DNA of 64,000 bases from Stappia sp. ES.058 (GCF_900105595.1 NZ_LT629784.1:4063501-4127500); one strand, 5' to 3'; counted from the stretch's first letter, positions 51,111 through 60,629 are shown. Notes: generated by a model not told the origin, from the letters alone. Numbers and translations are program-made.

Positions 51111-52847
51111 ATGCGACACAAGATGCTGGCAGCTGTTGCTGCTGCCGCGCTTATCGCGGGTTCGGGGTCGGCGTTCGCCGGACCCGAGGAGGCGAAGAAG
51201 TGGATTGATAGCGAATTCCAGCCGTCGGCGCTGACGAAAGATCAGCAGATGGCGGAAATGGAATGGTTCATCAATGCGGCCAAGCCCTATGCTGGCCTCG
51301 AGATCAACGTGCTGTCGGAAGGCATTCCGACCCACGTCTACGAATCCAAGACGCTGGCTCAGGCGTTCGAGGAGATCACCGGTATCAAGGTCAACCATCA
51401 GATCCTCGGCGAAGGTGAAGTGGTGCAGGCCGTTCAGACGCAGATGCAGACCAACCGAAATCTGTATGATGCCTATGTGAACGATTCCGATCTCATCGGT
51501 ACGCATTCACGCCTGCAGCAGGCCGTCAACCTGACGGACTGGATGGCAGGTGAGGGCAAGGATGTCACGTCGCCGACGCTCGACCTCGACGATTTCATGG
51601 GTCTCAGTTTCACGACCGGCCCGGATGGCGATCTGTACCAGTTGCCGGACCAGCAGTTTGCGAACCTCTACTGGTTCCGCAAGGACTGGTTCGAGCGTGA
51701 GGATCTGAAAACCGCCTTCAAGGAAAAGTACGGCTACGACCTCGGCGTGCCGGTTAACTGGTCGGCCTATGAGGATATCGCCGAATTCTTCTCCGAAGAT
51801 GTCAAGGAGATCGACGGCGTGCGCGTCTACGGCCATATGGATTATGGCAAGCGCGCTCCCGATCTCGGCTGGCGCATGACCGATGCGTGGCTGTCCATGG
51901 CGGGCGCCGGCTCGACCGGGCTTCCCAACGGGCGCCCGATCGACGAATGGGGCATCCGCATGGAGGAAGGCTCGTGCAATCCCTCCGGCGCATCGGTTGC
52001 CCGCGGTGGCGCGACGAACGGTCCGGCCTCCGTCTATGCCATCCGCAAGTGGGATGAATGGCTGCGCAAATATGCGCCTCCGGGTGCCGCCGACTATGAC
52101 TTCTACCAGTCGCTCCCGGCGCTCAGCCAGGGCAACGTGGCCCAGCAGATCTTCTGGTACACCGCGTTTCTCGCCGACATGGTCAAGCCGCAGTCGGAAG
52201 GCAACAACACCGTGGACGAGGATGGCATGCCGTTGTGGCGCGCCGCTCCGAGCCCGCACGGCCCCTACTGGCAGGAAGGCCAGAAGGTCGGCTATCAGGA
52301 TGTCGGCTCTTGGACCATCTTGAAGTCCACGCCGGCCGAGCGTGCCAAGGCCGCATGGCTCTACGCACAGTTCGTCAGCTCCAAGACCGTCGACGTGAAG
52401 AAAAGCCACGTTGGTCTGACCTTTGCCCGCGACAGCACAGTGCGGCATGAGAGCTTTACCGAGCGTGCGCCGGCCCTTGGCGGTGTCGTCGAGTTCTACC
52501 GTTCGCCGGACCGCGAAATGTGGACCCCGACCGGCGTCAACGTGCCGGACTATCCCAAGCTGGCCCAGCTTTGGTGGCAGCAGATTGGCGACGTCAACTC
52601 CGGGGCCTTCACGCCGCAGGAAGCCATGGACCGTCTCGCTGGCGAGATGGACACCATCATGGCCCGCATGCAGCGTGCGGATGAGGCCAACAGCACCTAC
52701 GGTGGCTGCGGTCCGCGTCTCAACGAGCCCAAGGATCCGTCCGAGTGGATTGGCAAGGGCGGCGCCAAGGCGAAGCTGGACAACGAAAAGCCGCAGGGCG
52801 AGACCGTCAATTACGACGACCTCGTGCAGCGCTGGGCCGAGAAGTGA
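51111..52847 (+). CDS. glpV: Glycerol ABC transporter substrate-binding protein GlpV
   Basis: GlpV is the periplasmic binding protein of the rhizobial-type glycerol ABC importer. It is 578 residues, much larger than most sugar-binding proteins, as is usual for this family. A signal peptide ends at about SAFA (residues 19-22). Recognisable regions are YAGLEINVLSEGIPTHVYES at the start of the mature fold and RGGATNGPASVYAIRKWDEW in the second lobe. The ATG at 51111 has AGGGAGGA upstream. A strong hairpin follows before glpS, probably allowing higher expression of glpV. Confidence 0.92.
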   Translation: MRHKMLAAVAAAALIAGSGSAFAGPEEAKKWIDSEFQPSALTKDQQMAEMEWFINAAKPYAGLEINVLSEGIPTHVYESKTLAQAFEEITGIKVNHQILGEGEVVQAVQTQMQTNRNLYDAYVNDSDLIGTHSRLQQAVNLTDWMAGEGKDVTSPTLDLDDFMGLSFTTGPDGDLYQLPDQQFANLYWFRKDWFEREDLKTAFKEKYGYDLGVPVNWSAYEDIAEFFSEDVKEIDGVRVYGHMDYGKRAPDLGWRMTDAWLSMAGAGSTGLPNGRPIDEWGIRMEEGSCNPSGASVARGGATNGPASVYAIRKWDEWLRKYAPPGAADYDFYQSLPALSQGNVAQQIFWYTAFLADMVKPQSEGNNTVDEDGMPLWRAAPSPHGPYWQEGQKVGYQDVGSWTILKSTPAERAKAAWLYAQFVSSKTVDVKKSHVGLTFARDSTVRHESFTERAPALGGVVEFYRSPDREMWTPTGVNVPDYPKLAQLWWQQIGDVNSGAFTPQEAMDRLAGEMDTIMARMQRADEANSTYGGCGPRLNEPKDPSEWIGKGGAKAKLDNEKPQGETVNYDDLVQRWAEK

Positions 52848-52864
52848 TCCCGGTCTGACGATCC

Positions 52865-52892
52865 GGCGGTCCGGGGCAAGCCCCGGACCGCC
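52865..52892 (+). other. Intra-operon hairpin between glpV and glpS
   Basis: GGCGGTCCGGGGC pairs perfectly with GCCCCGGACCGCC around an AA loop, beginning 18 bases after the glpV stop. No T run follows, so it is more likely to stabilise the glpV transcript or attenuate transcription than to end it. Confidence 0.75.
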
Positions 52893-53000
52893 CTTCCGCG
52901 GCCGGTGATCCAGGCGCGACCCCGCCGAACGGGCGGATGCGGACTGCGGGCCGCGAACTTCCGGACACCCTCATTCGATCTATTGCTAGAGGCGGCAATC

Positions 53001-54068
53001 ATGTCCCTTGAACTGAGGGGCGTCGGTCTGCGGGCAGGCGCCGATATTCATATCCATCCGACCGAGCTCGTCTTTGAGCCGGGAAGCTTCAACATCCTGC
53101 TCGGCACCACGCTTGCCGGCAAGACGACGATGATGAAGCTGATGGCCGGTCTGGAACGCCCGACCTCCGGCACGGTCTGGTTCGGCGGACGGGACGTGAC
53201 CGGCGTGTCCGTGCGCCGACGCAACGTGTCGATGGTCTATCAGCAGTTCATCAATTACCCGAACATGAGCGTCTATGAGAACATCGCCTCGCCCCTGCGG
53301 GTGGCAAAGATCGACGAGGCGGAAGTCAAGCGGCGGGTCGGTACCATGGCCGAGTTGCTCAAGCTTTCGCCGATGCTGTCGCGCCGCCCTTCCGAGCTCT
53401 CCGGCGGGCAGCAGCAGCGAACGGCCATGGCCCGCGCCCTCGTCAAGGATGCGGACCTCGTGCTGCTCGATGAGCCGCTCGCCAATCTTGATTTCAAGTT
53501 GCGCGAGGAACTGCGGGACGAGTTGCCCCGCCTGTTCGCCGATCGTGACTGTATCGTCGTCTATGCCACCACCGAGCCTGTCGAGGCCTTGCTGTTCGGC
53601 GGGCAGACGGCATGCCTTTCTGAAGGCCGGGTGACGCAATTCGGACCGACCGCCGACGTCTATCGAAAACCGCGCGATCTGGTCAGCGCGCAGGTGTTTT
53701 CCGAACCGCCGATCAACATCGCGCCCGTGGTGAAGGCGGGTGACGTCTTCCGCTTCGGCGGAGCGAGCGAATTTCCCGCGTCCGGCCCCTTCGCTGCCCT
53801 GGCGGACGGAGAATATACGCTTGGTATCCGCCCGCATCACGTGGCGCCAACGCCGAACATCGACAATCCGGTTGCCGTCGACGGTCATGTGCTCGTCACG
53901 GAATTGTCGGGCTCGGAAAGCGTTATTCACTTCACAGTGCAGGGAGAGACCTGGGTCTCCCAGTCTCACGGCATTCATCCGTTTGAGGTCGGAACCGATC
54001 AACGGCTTTACGCCGACATGTCGAAGGCGCTGGTCTTCGACAGCGCCGGCCGTCGGATCGAGATCTGA
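53001..54068 (+). CDS. glpS: Glycerol ABC transporter ATPase GlpS
   Basis: This is one of the two ATPases of the glycerol importer. The 355-residue protein has Walker A GTTLAGKTT (35-43), Q-loop Gln81, a canonical signature LSGGQ (133-137), and Walker B LVLLDEPLANLD with Glu158. The H-loop, however, reads VVYATTEP: Thr191 stands where ATPases of this group have the switch His. A C-terminal TOBE-like regulatory domain follows (about 235-350). It lies 16 bases before glpT. The ATG at 53001 is chosen because the upstream frame is non-coding. Confidence 0.9.
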   Translation: MSLELRGVGLRAGADIHIHPTELVFEPGSFNILLGTTLAGKTTMMKLMAGLERPTSGTVWFGGRDVTGVSVRRRNVSMVYQQFINYPNMSVYENIASPLRVAKIDEAEVKRRVGTMAELLKLSPMLSRRPSELSGGQQQRTAMARALVKDADLVLLDEPLANLDFKLREELRDELPRLFADRDCIVVYATTEPVEALLFGGQTACLSEGRVTQFGPTADVYRKPRDLVSAQVFSEPPINIAPVVKAGDVFRFGGASEFPASGPFAALADGEYTLGIRPHHVAPTPNIDNPVAVDGHVLVTELSGSESVIHFTVQGETWVSQSHGIHPFEVGTDQRLYADMSKALVFDSAGRRIEI

Positions 54069-54084
54069 GAAGGGACGCAAGGCA

Positions 54085-55164
54085 ATGGCGAAAATCGTTC
54101 TCGACACGCTGCGGCATGCCTACATGCCCAATCCGACGCAGGACAGCGACTGGGCGCTGAAGCAGCTCGACCTGGAATGGGACGACGGCGGTGCCTATGC
54201 GCTGCTTGGTCCCTCGGGATGCGGCAAGACCACGCTGCTCTCAATCATTTCCGGCCTGTTGCGGCCGACCCACGGGCGGGTCTTTTTCGACGGCCAGGAC
54301 GTAACCGACCTGACCCCGGAACAGCGCCACATCGCGCAGGTGTTCCAGTTCCCGGTCGTCTACGACACGATGACCGTCTACGACAATCTGGCGTTCCCGC
54401 TGCGCAATCGCGGTGTCGACGAGCGGCATGTGGACAAACGGGTCCGCGAGATCGCGGAGATGATCGATCTCACGCACACGCTGTCCAACCGTGCGGCCGG
54501 ACTGACGGCGGATGGCAAGCAGAAGATCTCGCTCGGGCGCGGGCTGGTGCGCTCCGATGTCAACGCCATCATGTTCGACGAACCGCTGACGGTGATCGAC
54601 CCGCATCTGAAATGGCAACTGCGCTCCAAGCTCAAGGAGCTGCATCAGCGTGTTCGCACCACGATGATCTATGTGACGCATGACCAGACCGAGGCGCTGA
54701 CCTTTGCCGACAAGGTCGTGGTGATGAACGAGGGCGAGGTGGTGCAGATCGGCACGCCCGTCGATCTGTTCGAACGTCCCCAGCACACATTCGTCGGGCA
54801 TTTCATTGGCTCGCCGGGGATGAATGTTCTCCCCTGCGAGGTGTCCGGGGGACGTGCCCATGTGGCTGGCGTTGCCCTGGAAACAGGCGGCAGCGGGGAT
54901 CTGGGCGGTGCGGCCGGAAAACTGGAGGTGGGTGTGCGGCCCGAATTCGTGCGCTTTGCCGACGCGGGCGACGCGGGTGGATTGCCGGCGAAGGTCGTCA
55001 AGGTCAGCGACACCGGCCGCTTTCGCATCGTCGAGGCGCGTGCCGCCGATACGCGTATCAAGCTGCTTGTGCCGGAGGGCGGAGACATTCCGCAGGAGCA
55101 GGCGCATCTGCACTTCGATCCCGATCACACGGCCGTCTATCGCGACGGCTGGATCGTGGCCTGA
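54085..55164 (+). CDS. glpT: Glycerol ABC transporter ATPase GlpT
   Basis: This is the second ATPase of the glycerol importer, 359 residues. Walker A GPSGCGKTT (42-50), Q-loop Gln88, Walker B IMFDEPLTVIDP (Glu166) and the switch His199 in YVTHDQTEAL are all present. The signature motif is degenerate: LTADGKQKISLGRGL (140-154) replaces the usual LSGGQQQRxAxARAL. A TOBE-type C-terminal domain follows. With GlpS it should form one consensus and one degenerate nucleotide site. The start at 54085 is set by similarity of the N-terminus; the frame is open far upstream, overlapping glpS. Confidence 0.9.
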   Translation: MAKIVLDTLRHAYMPNPTQDSDWALKQLDLEWDDGGAYALLGPSGCGKTTLLSIISGLLRPTHGRVFFDGQDVTDLTPEQRHIAQVFQFPVVYDTMTVYDNLAFPLRNRGVDERHVDKRVREIAEMIDLTHTLSNRAAGLTADGKQKISLGRGLVRSDVNAIMFDEPLTVIDPHLKWQLRSKLKELHQRVRTTMIYVTHDQTEALTFADKVVVMNEGEVVQIGTPVDLFERPQHTFVGHFIGSPGMNVLPCEVSGGRAHVAGVALETGGSGDLGGAAGKLEVGVRPEFVRFADAGDAGGLPAKVVKVSDTGRFRIVEARAADTRIKLLVPEGGDIPQEQAHLHFDPDHTAVYRDGWIVA

Positions 55165-55178
55165 GGCGGGGAAACGAG

Positions 55179-56042
55179 ATGAACAAGACACACGACAACC
55201 GGGCCTGGTTTTTTGTTCTGCCTGTGGTGGCGCTGGTCGCTTTCAATGCGATCATCCCGCTGATGACCGTCGTCAACTACTCGGTCCAGGAAACCTTCGG
55301 CGACAACGTCTTCTTCTGGGCCGGGGTACTGTGGTTCGAGCAGGTGCTGCAGTCGGAGCGTTTCCATGATGCCCTGTTTCGCCAACTCGCCTTTACCTTC
55401 ACGATCCTGCTGATCGAGGTGCCGCTTGGCGTTTTGATCGCGCTGACCATGCCGAAGAAGGGGCCTTGGGTCCCCGTCTGTCTCGTGCTGATGGCGCTGC
55501 CGCTGCTCATACCGTGGAACGTGGTGGGTGCGATGTGGAACATTTTCGCATTGCCGGATATCGGGCTTCTCGGGCGTAGCCTCAACGCGCTCGGCTTTGA
55601 CTACAATTTCACCCGCCAGCCCGGCGATGCCTGGTTCACGCTGATCCTGATGGACGTCTGGCACTGGACATCGCTGGTCGTGCTTCTGGCCTATGCCGGT
55701 CTGGTCTCGATTCCCGATGCCTACTACCAGGCGGCCAAGATCGACGGCGCGAAGCCGATTGCCGTCTTTCGCTACATCCAGCTGCCGAAAATGAAGCGGG
55801 TACTGACCATCGCCGTGCTTCTGCGTTTCATGGACAGCTTCATGATCTACACCGAACTGTCGGTGCTCACCGGCGGGGGACCGGGCAATTCGACGACGCT
55901 CTTGTCCATCGACCTGGTGAAGATCGCCCTTGGCCAGTTCGATCTCGGACCGGCGGCGGCAATGTCGCTGATCTACTTCCTCATCATTCTGGCGCTCAGC
56001 TGGGTGTTCTACACCTTGATGATGCGCAACGAAAACCAGTGA
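55179..56042 (+). CDS. glpP: Glycerol ABC transporter permease GlpP
   Basis: This 287-residue permease has six membrane helices of the MalF type. The ATPase-docking EAA-like loop is YYQAAKIDGAKPIAVFRYIQ, followed by LPKMKR. Together with GlpQ it forms the channel of the glycerol importer. It starts 14 bases after glpT and is 13 bases before glpQ. Confidence 0.93.
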   Translation: MNKTHDNRAWFFVLPVVALVAFNAIIPLMTVVNYSVQETFGDNVFFWAGVLWFEQVLQSERFHDALFRQLAFTFTILLIEVPLGVLIALTMPKKGPWVPVCLVLMALPLLIPWNVVGAMWNIFALPDIGLLGRSLNALGFDYNFTRQPGDAWFTLILMDVWHWTSLVVLLAYAGLVSIPDAYYQAAKIDGAKPIAVFRYIQLPKMKRVLTIAVLLRFMDSFMIYTELSVLTGGGPGNSTTLLSIDLVKIALGQFDLGPAAAMSLIYFLIILALSWVFYTLMMRNENQ

Positions 56043-56055
56043 CGGAGCCAAAGCG

Positions 56056-56856
56056 ATGACACGGACCAGCCGTTACGTCCCGGTGCTGTACATCCTGTTC
56101 CTGATGTTGCCGATCTACTGGCTCGTCAACATGTCGTTCAAGACGACCAACGAGATCCTTGGCGAATTCACGCTGTTCCCGCGCGAGTTCACGCTGGAAA
56201 ACTACGTGACGATCTTCACCGATCCGACCTGGTACATGGGCTACGTCAACTCACTGAGCTATGTGCTGATCAACACGGTGATCTCGGTGCTTGTGGCGCT
56301 GCCGGCGGCCTATGCCTTCTCGCGCTATCGGTTTCTGGGCGACAAGCACCTCTTCTTCTGGCTGCTGACCAACCGGATGGCGCCGCCGGCGGTGTTTGCG
56401 CTGCCGTTCTTCCAGCTCTACTCCGCGGTCGGCCTGTTCGACACGCCGCTTGCCGTCGCGCTGGCGCACACGCTGTTCAACATTCCGCTCGCCGTGTGGA
56501 TCCTTGAAGGCTTCATGTCAGGTGTGCCGAAGGAGCTCGACGAAACCGCCTATGTGGACGGCCATTCGTTCTGGTCGTTCTTCCTCAAGATCTTCGTGCC
56601 GACGATTGCCGCCGGCATCGGCGTCGCCGCCTTCTTCTGCTTCATGTTCTCCTGGGTGGAGCTGCTTCTGGCCAAGACGCTGACGTCGGTGGATGCCAAG
56701 CCGATCGCGGCGACCATGACTCGCACGGCGAGCACGTCCGGCTATGAACTGGGCCTTCTGGCGGCAGCGGGCACGTTGACCATCATTCCCGGCGCCTTCG
56801 TCATCTATTTCGTGCGCAATTACATCGCCAAGGGCTTCGCGCTCGGCCGCGTCTGA
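56056..56856 (+). CDS. glpQ: Glycerol ABC transporter permease GlpQ
   Basis: This 266-residue permease is of the MalG type with six membrane helices. The N-terminus has YILFLMLPIYWLVNMSFKT, and the EAA-like loop is ELDETAYVDGHSFWSFFLKI. It is the partner of GlpP and is followed after 26 bases by the small glpU gene. It should not be confused with the unrelated glycerophosphodiesterase also called GlpQ in E. coli. Confidence 0.93.
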   Translation: MTRTSRYVPVLYILFLMLPIYWLVNMSFKTTNEILGEFTLFPREFTLENYVTIFTDPTWYMGYVNSLSYVLINTVISVLVALPAAYAFSRYRFLGDKHLFFWLLTNRMAPPAVFALPFFQLYSAVGLFDTPLAVALAHTLFNIPLAVWILEGFMSGVPKELDETAYVDGHSFWSFFLKIFVPTIAAGIGVAAFFCFMFSWVELLLAKTLTSVDAKPIAATMTRTASTSGYELGLLAAAGTLTIIPGAFVIYFVRNYIAKGFALGRV

Positions 56857-56882
56857 CGCGTCATACAAGGGAGACACTCGTC

Positions 56883-57197
56883 ATGGGTTTGAGCTGGATG
56901 GCATGGACGGGGCCGACCGCGGGCTTCTTCGTCTTCATCGGGATCTGCTTTGCGGTCATGTCGGTCTGGGAATTCGTCTCGCCGGGCGGGGGACCGCGTC
57001 ACGGCATTCTCGGATTGGATACGACGCGCGGCGACCGTCTGTTCGTTTCGCTGCTTGGCAGCGCCTTCATATTTCTCGCCTGGTTGGGGTTTCTGGGGCC
57101 GTTCGTGCTGGGATTTCTGGGTCTCGCGGGGCCCATGCTCTTGATCCCGGTGATGATCGCCATCGTCTACGCGATCTGTGTTTTCCTCTGGGCGTGA
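56883..57197 (+). CDS. glpU: GlpU-like small membrane protein (DUF2160)
   Basis: This 104-residue protein has three hydrophobic segments (about 6-32, 54-72 and 76-102) with a conserved-looking middle loop SPGGGPRHGILGLDTTRGDR. Proteins of this kind (DUF2160) accompany the glycerol ABC transporter genes in rhizobia and related bacteria, where the gene is called glpU. Its role in transport is not known. It closes the operon. Confidence 0.85.
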   Translation: MGLSWMAWTGPTAGFFVFIGICFAVMSVWEFVSPGGGPRHGILGLDTTRGDRLFVSLLGSAFIFLAWLGFLGPFVLGFLGLAGPMLLIPVMIAIVYAICVFLWA

Positions 57198-57258
57198 GCC
57201 GTGAGGCGCCAGGGGCCTTTTCGGTGTGGACCTTGTCCGCGTGCACGACTCAGCCAAG

Positions 57259-57283
57259 GATTGCCGTGATGTAAACGGCAATC
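57259..57283. other. Hairpin upstream of the Rap1a-like gene
   Basis: GATTGCCGT pairs perfectly with ACGGCAATC across a seven-base loop. It ends 13 bases before the next start codon and is not followed by T residues. It may end the glp operon weakly or influence translation of the next gene. Confidence 0.5.
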
Positions 57284-57296
57284 GGAGCTCGGAAGG

Positions 57297-57683
57297 ATGT
57301 GGCGGAACCTGGGACTTCGGGTGACACTGATGCTTGTCGGCGCACTTGCCGGAACGGTGGGGTTTGCCGAAAATGCCAGAGCACAAGGCGCTGGATGGCA
57401 AAGTGGGGCACAGATTTCCAGGGTTTGTGCAACGGGACCGTCGGAGAACCCGGTCGCCGTCACCTTCTGTCTCGGGTATCTGCAGGGCGCGCTCGACGCT
57501 TTCCTGATCGGGCGGGCTTCCTGCGTTCCTGCCGGGACCGATGCCAATGGGCTGCGGGCCGCCGTACTTGCCCATGTGAAGAGACATCCGGAGCGCGCGC
57601 GCGGGCGCGGGCCCTCCTTCGTCTATGATGCCTTTCGGGCAGCCTGGCCGGAATGCGCGCATATGCCCGGTGTATCCCGCTAG
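57297..57683 (+). CDS. Rap1a/Tai-like periplasmic protein
   Basis: This 128-residue protein has a signal peptide ending at ARAQG (about residues 26-30). The mature part contains the motif TFCLGYLQGALDAFLIG and paired cysteines (CATG, FCLG, SCVP, PECA), which match the Rap1a/Tai domain first described in immunity proteins against type VI amidase effectors. No effector or type VI secretion gene is nearby, so an immunity role is unlikely here and the function is unknown. GGAAGG abuts the ATG, an unusually close ribosome-binding site. Confidence 0.7.
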   Translation: MWRNLGLRVTLMLVGALAGTVGFAENARAQGAGWQSGAQISRVCATGPSENPVAVTFCLGYLQGALDAFLIGRASCVPAGTDANGLRAAVLAHVKRHPERARGRGPSFVYDAFRAAWPECAHMPGVSR

Positions 57684-57703
57684 CGATCCGGTCTGTCCAA
57701 ACG

Positions 57704-57734
57704 AAAAATGCCGGCCCGTCGGACCGGCGTTTTT
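57704..57734. terminator. Bidirectional terminator between the Rap1a-like gene and hemA
   Basis: GCCGG pairs with CCGGC around a nine-base loop that can pair further with one bulge. The stem is flanked by AAAAA on the left and TTTTT on the right, so it can work for both convergent genes. Confidence 0.8.
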
Positions 57735-57760
57735 CAATTCAGGTCAAGGCGTTGGCAGCC

Positions 57761-58981
57761 TTACGCAACCGCGCGGCTCAGCGCGCATTGCGACCACAGG
57801 GATTCCAGCGCCCGCACCAGGTGCTCGATATCGGCATCTGTATGCAGCGGTGACGGCGTTATCCGCAGCCGTTCGGTGCCCTTGGGAACCGTCGGATAAT
57901 TGATCGGCTGGATGTAGACGCCATAGGTGTCGAGCAGGATGTCGGAGAGCATCTTGCACTTTACCGGGTCCTTGACCATCACCGGAACGATGTGGCTGGG
58001 GTTTGGCAGATGTGGAATGCCGAGCGCGTCCAGCCGGCGGCGCAGGGTCGTGACACGGTTGCGCTGGCGCGTGCGAAGCGCTTCGCCTTCCGCCGATTTG
58101 AGGAACTGGATAGATGCGCGTGCGCCGGCGGCGAGGGACGGCGGAAGCGCAGTCGTGAAAATGAAACCGGAGGCAAAGGAGCGAACGAAATCGCAAAGCG
58201 CTTCGGAGGCGGCGATATAGCCGCCCATGACGCCGAACGCCTTGCCCAGCGTTCCCTCGATCACGGTCAGCCGATCCATCAGGCCCTCGCGTTCGGCGAT
58301 GCCACCGCCGCGCGGACCGTAGAGACCGACACCGTGAACCTCGTCGAGGTAGGTCATGGCGCCATATTTGTCGGCAACGTCACAGATTTCCTCGATCGGG
58401 GCGATATCGCCATCCATCGAATAGACCGATTCGAAGGCCACGAGCTTCGGGCGCCCGGGCTCGATCTCTGCAAGCTGGCGCTCCAGGTCCGCGACGTCGT
58501 TGTGCTTCCAGATCCGCCGTTCCGCGCGCGAATAGCGAATGCCCTCGATCATCGAGGCATGGTTCAGCGCGTCCGACAACACGACGCAGCCGGGCATTCG
58601 CGATGCCAGGGTTCCCAGCGCCGCCCAGTTGGAAACATAACCGGAAGTGAAGAGCAGGGCGGCTTCCTTGCCGTGCAGGTCGGCAAGTTCCCGTTCGAGC
58701 AGAACGTGATAGTGACTGGTGCCCGAGATGTTGCGGGTGCCACCGGCGCCGGCGCCGCACCGCGTGATCGCCTCATGCATCGCGTCAGTCACAACCGGGC
58801 TTTGACCCATTCCCAGATAGTCGTTGGAACACCAGACGGAGACTTCATGCGTTCCGTCGCCTGTGTGGCGCGTTGCCCTGGGGAACTGTCCGGCATGCCG
58901 CTCCAGATCCGCGAACACGCGGTAGCGGCCTTCTTCGTGCAAACCTTCGATTTCGCTCCGAAAGAAGCTCTCGTAATTCAT
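57761..58981 (-). CDS. hemA: 5-aminolevulinate synthase
   Basis: This pyridoxal-phosphate enzyme condenses glycine and succinyl-CoA to 5-aminolevulinate, the first step of heme synthesis by the C4 pathway, which is specific to alphaproteobacteria among bacteria. From the ATG at 58981, with GGAGG seven bases before, it has 406 residues, the usual length. Motifs include [42 protein letters not shown] and the PLP lysine in [18 protein letters not shown]. It ends at a shared terminator. Confidence 0.96.
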   Translation of the reverse strand: MNYESFFRSEIEGLHEEGRYRVFADLERHAGQFPRATRHTGDGTHEVSVWCSNDYLGMGQSPVVTDAMHEAITRCGAGAGGTRNISGTSHYHVLLERELADLHGKEAALLFTSGYVSNWAALGTLASRMPGCVVLSDALNHASMIEGIRYSRAERRIWKHNDVADLERQLAEIEPGRPKLVAFESVYSMDGDIAPIEEICDVADKYGAMTYLDEVHGVGLYGPRGGGIAEREGLMDRLTVIEGTLGKAFGVMGGYIAASEALCDFVRSFASGFIFTTALPPSLAAGARASIQFLKSAEGEALRTRQRNRVTTLRRRLDALGIPHLPNPSHIVPVMVKDPVKCKMLSDILLDTYGVYIQPINYPTVPKGTERLRITPSPLHTDADIEHLVRALESLWSQCALSRAVA

Positions 58982-59372
58982 TCCGGCCTCCGGGACCTCG
59001 TGCTTCCGCCCTGACGGCATGAACCGTCGTGTCGTTGCGCGCGCCGTGCAGCCGCGACTTGGTTTCATTCCAATCTATATCGTAAAAAATGATGGATAGT
59101 GAATTGGGAATATACCGGAAGGGTCGAAACGACGCATCCCGTTGGTCGAAACCGTATCCGCAACCCGTCAGGCCGATGGTGTCCGGCGTCGGCGTGTTCG
59201 AGGATCACTGCATGGTTTGATGCGCCCTTTCCTCGATGACATGGCGATCTCCCTTGCCTCTTCCCGGTTGCTTCTTCATAAGTCCGCGCGGGGCGCAAGC
59301 CGCCTGCATGCGTCCCCGCCGGCACGTCTTGTCCCGGTGTCATCCCATAGGTCCAAACTGGGGGACTTTGAT
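58982..59372. other. Divergent intergenic region of hemA and trpS
   Basis: This 391-base region contains the upstream regions of both genes. An AT-rich patch at 59074-59113 may be the hemA promoter. A direct repeat GGTCGAAAC occurs at 59122-59130 and 59144-59152, 22 bases apart. The frame of trpS is open through the second half but has no family sequence, and I see no other gene. Confidence 0.5.
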
Positions 59373-60449
59373 TTGACCAGCTTTTCGCCGCGCGTGTTTT
59401 CGGGCGTACAGCCTACCGGCAATCTTCACCTTGGCAACTATCTCGGTGCGATCTCGCGTTTTGTGCCGCTTCAGGACGAAATGCCGACCATCTATTGTGT
59501 GGTCGACCTGCATGCCATCACCGCGAAACATGATCCGGCAACCCTTGCGCAGACGACGCGCGAAGTGACGGCCGCCTATCTCGCGGCAGGGATCGATCCG
59601 GCCCGGGCGATCATCTTCAACCAAAGTCAGGTCAGGGAACACGCCGAGCTTGCCTGGATCTTCAATTGCATCGCGCGCATGGGCTGGCTCAGCCGGATGA
59701 CGCAGTTCAAGGAGAAGGCGGGCAAGAACCGGGAAAACGCCTCCGTTGGCCTTTTTGCCTACCCCACCCTCATGGCCGCCGACATCCTGGCCTATCGGGC
59801 AACGCATGTTCCTGTGGGCGATGATCAAAAGCAGCACCTTGAGCTCACCCGGGACATCGCGCAGAAGTTCAACAACGACTTTGCGAAGCGCATCGCGGAC
59901 CTGGGTCTTGGCGTGGCCAACCCGACGCCGAGCCCGGAGCTTCCGGACGAACTCTTTTTTCCGCTGACGGAGCCGATGATCGCAGGGCCTGCAACCCGTA
60001 TCATGAGCTTGCGCGACGGCACCAAGAAGATGTCCAAGTCCGACCCTTCCGATCTGTCGCGCATCAATCTGCGCGACACGGCGGACGAGATCGCCAGGAA
60101 GATTCGCAAGGCAAAAACCGATCCCGAACCCTTGCCGAGCGAACCGGACGGTCTTGAGGAGCGCGCGGAGGCCGCAAACCTGGTCGGTATCTATGCCGCC
60201 CTCTCGGGGGGGACGCGCGAGACTGTGCTGGGCGACTATGGCGGACAGCCGTTCTCCGTGTTCAAGCCGGCGCTTGCCGATCTCGCCGTTGCGAAACTCG
60301 CACCGGTCGCAGACGAGATGAACCGTCTGCTGGCTGACACGGGCAGCATCGATGCCGTTCTCAAGGACGGGGCCGAGCGCGCCGGCGCCATTGCAGAGCC
60401 GGTCCTCAAGGACGTGCGCGCGATCTGCGGGTTTCTCGACTGTCGTTGA
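59373..60449 (+). CDS. trpS: Tryptophanyl-tRNA synthetase
   Basis: TrpS charges tRNA-Trp with tryptophan. The class I motifs are [13 protein letters not shown] (HIGH equivalent) near the N-terminus and [10 protein letters not shown] (KMSKS). The TTG at 59373 with GGGG eight bases upstream gives 358 residues, starting just before the conserved [13 protein letters not shown], where other alphaproteobacterial TrpS proteins begin. A longer frame from 59142 is open but encodes nothing conserved. Confidence 0.94.
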   Translation: MTSFSPRVFSGVQPTGNLHLGNYLGAISRFVPLQDEMPTIYCVVDLHAITAKHDPATLAQTTREVTAAYLAAGIDPARAIIFNQSQVREHAELAWIFNCIARMGWLSRMTQFKEKAGKNRENASVGLFAYPTLMAADILAYRATHVPVGDDQKQHLELTRDIAQKFNNDFAKRIADLGLGVANPTPSPELPDELFFPLTEPMIAGPATRIMSLRDGTKKMSKSDPSDLSRINLRDTADEIARKIRKAKTDPEPLPSEPDGLEERAEAANLVGIYAALSGGTRETVLGDYGGQPFSVFKPALADLAVAKLAPVADEMNRLLADTGSIDAVLKDGAERAGAIAEPVLKDVRAICGFLDCR

Positions 60450-60457
60450 AATCGACA

Positions 60458-60493
60458 CCGGCGTGCGGGTCGGGATCCCCTCCCGCACGCCGG
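60458..60493 (+). terminator. Hairpin after trpS
   Basis: CCGGCGTGCGGG pairs perfectly with CCCGCACGCCGG around a 12-base loop that is itself partly self-complementary, starting eight bases after the trpS stop. There is no T run, so termination efficiency is uncertain. Confidence 0.6.
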
Positions 60494-60629
60494 CGTCCGG
60501 ATGGCTGTTCGCCGCTGCTTGAAACATTCACACCTTAGATCCGCAGCGTCACACCGCTCTTGCCCGCGCCATGAAACGGCGGGTATGGTTCCGGTCTGAA
60601 CAAAGCATGAACTTTATAGAGTGCCTGCC

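Noticed and set aside
59142..59372. 77-residue N-terminal extension of TrpS
   Set aside because: TrpS proteins begin just before [13 protein letters not shown]; the extension is low in conserved character and lacks a ribosome-binding site.
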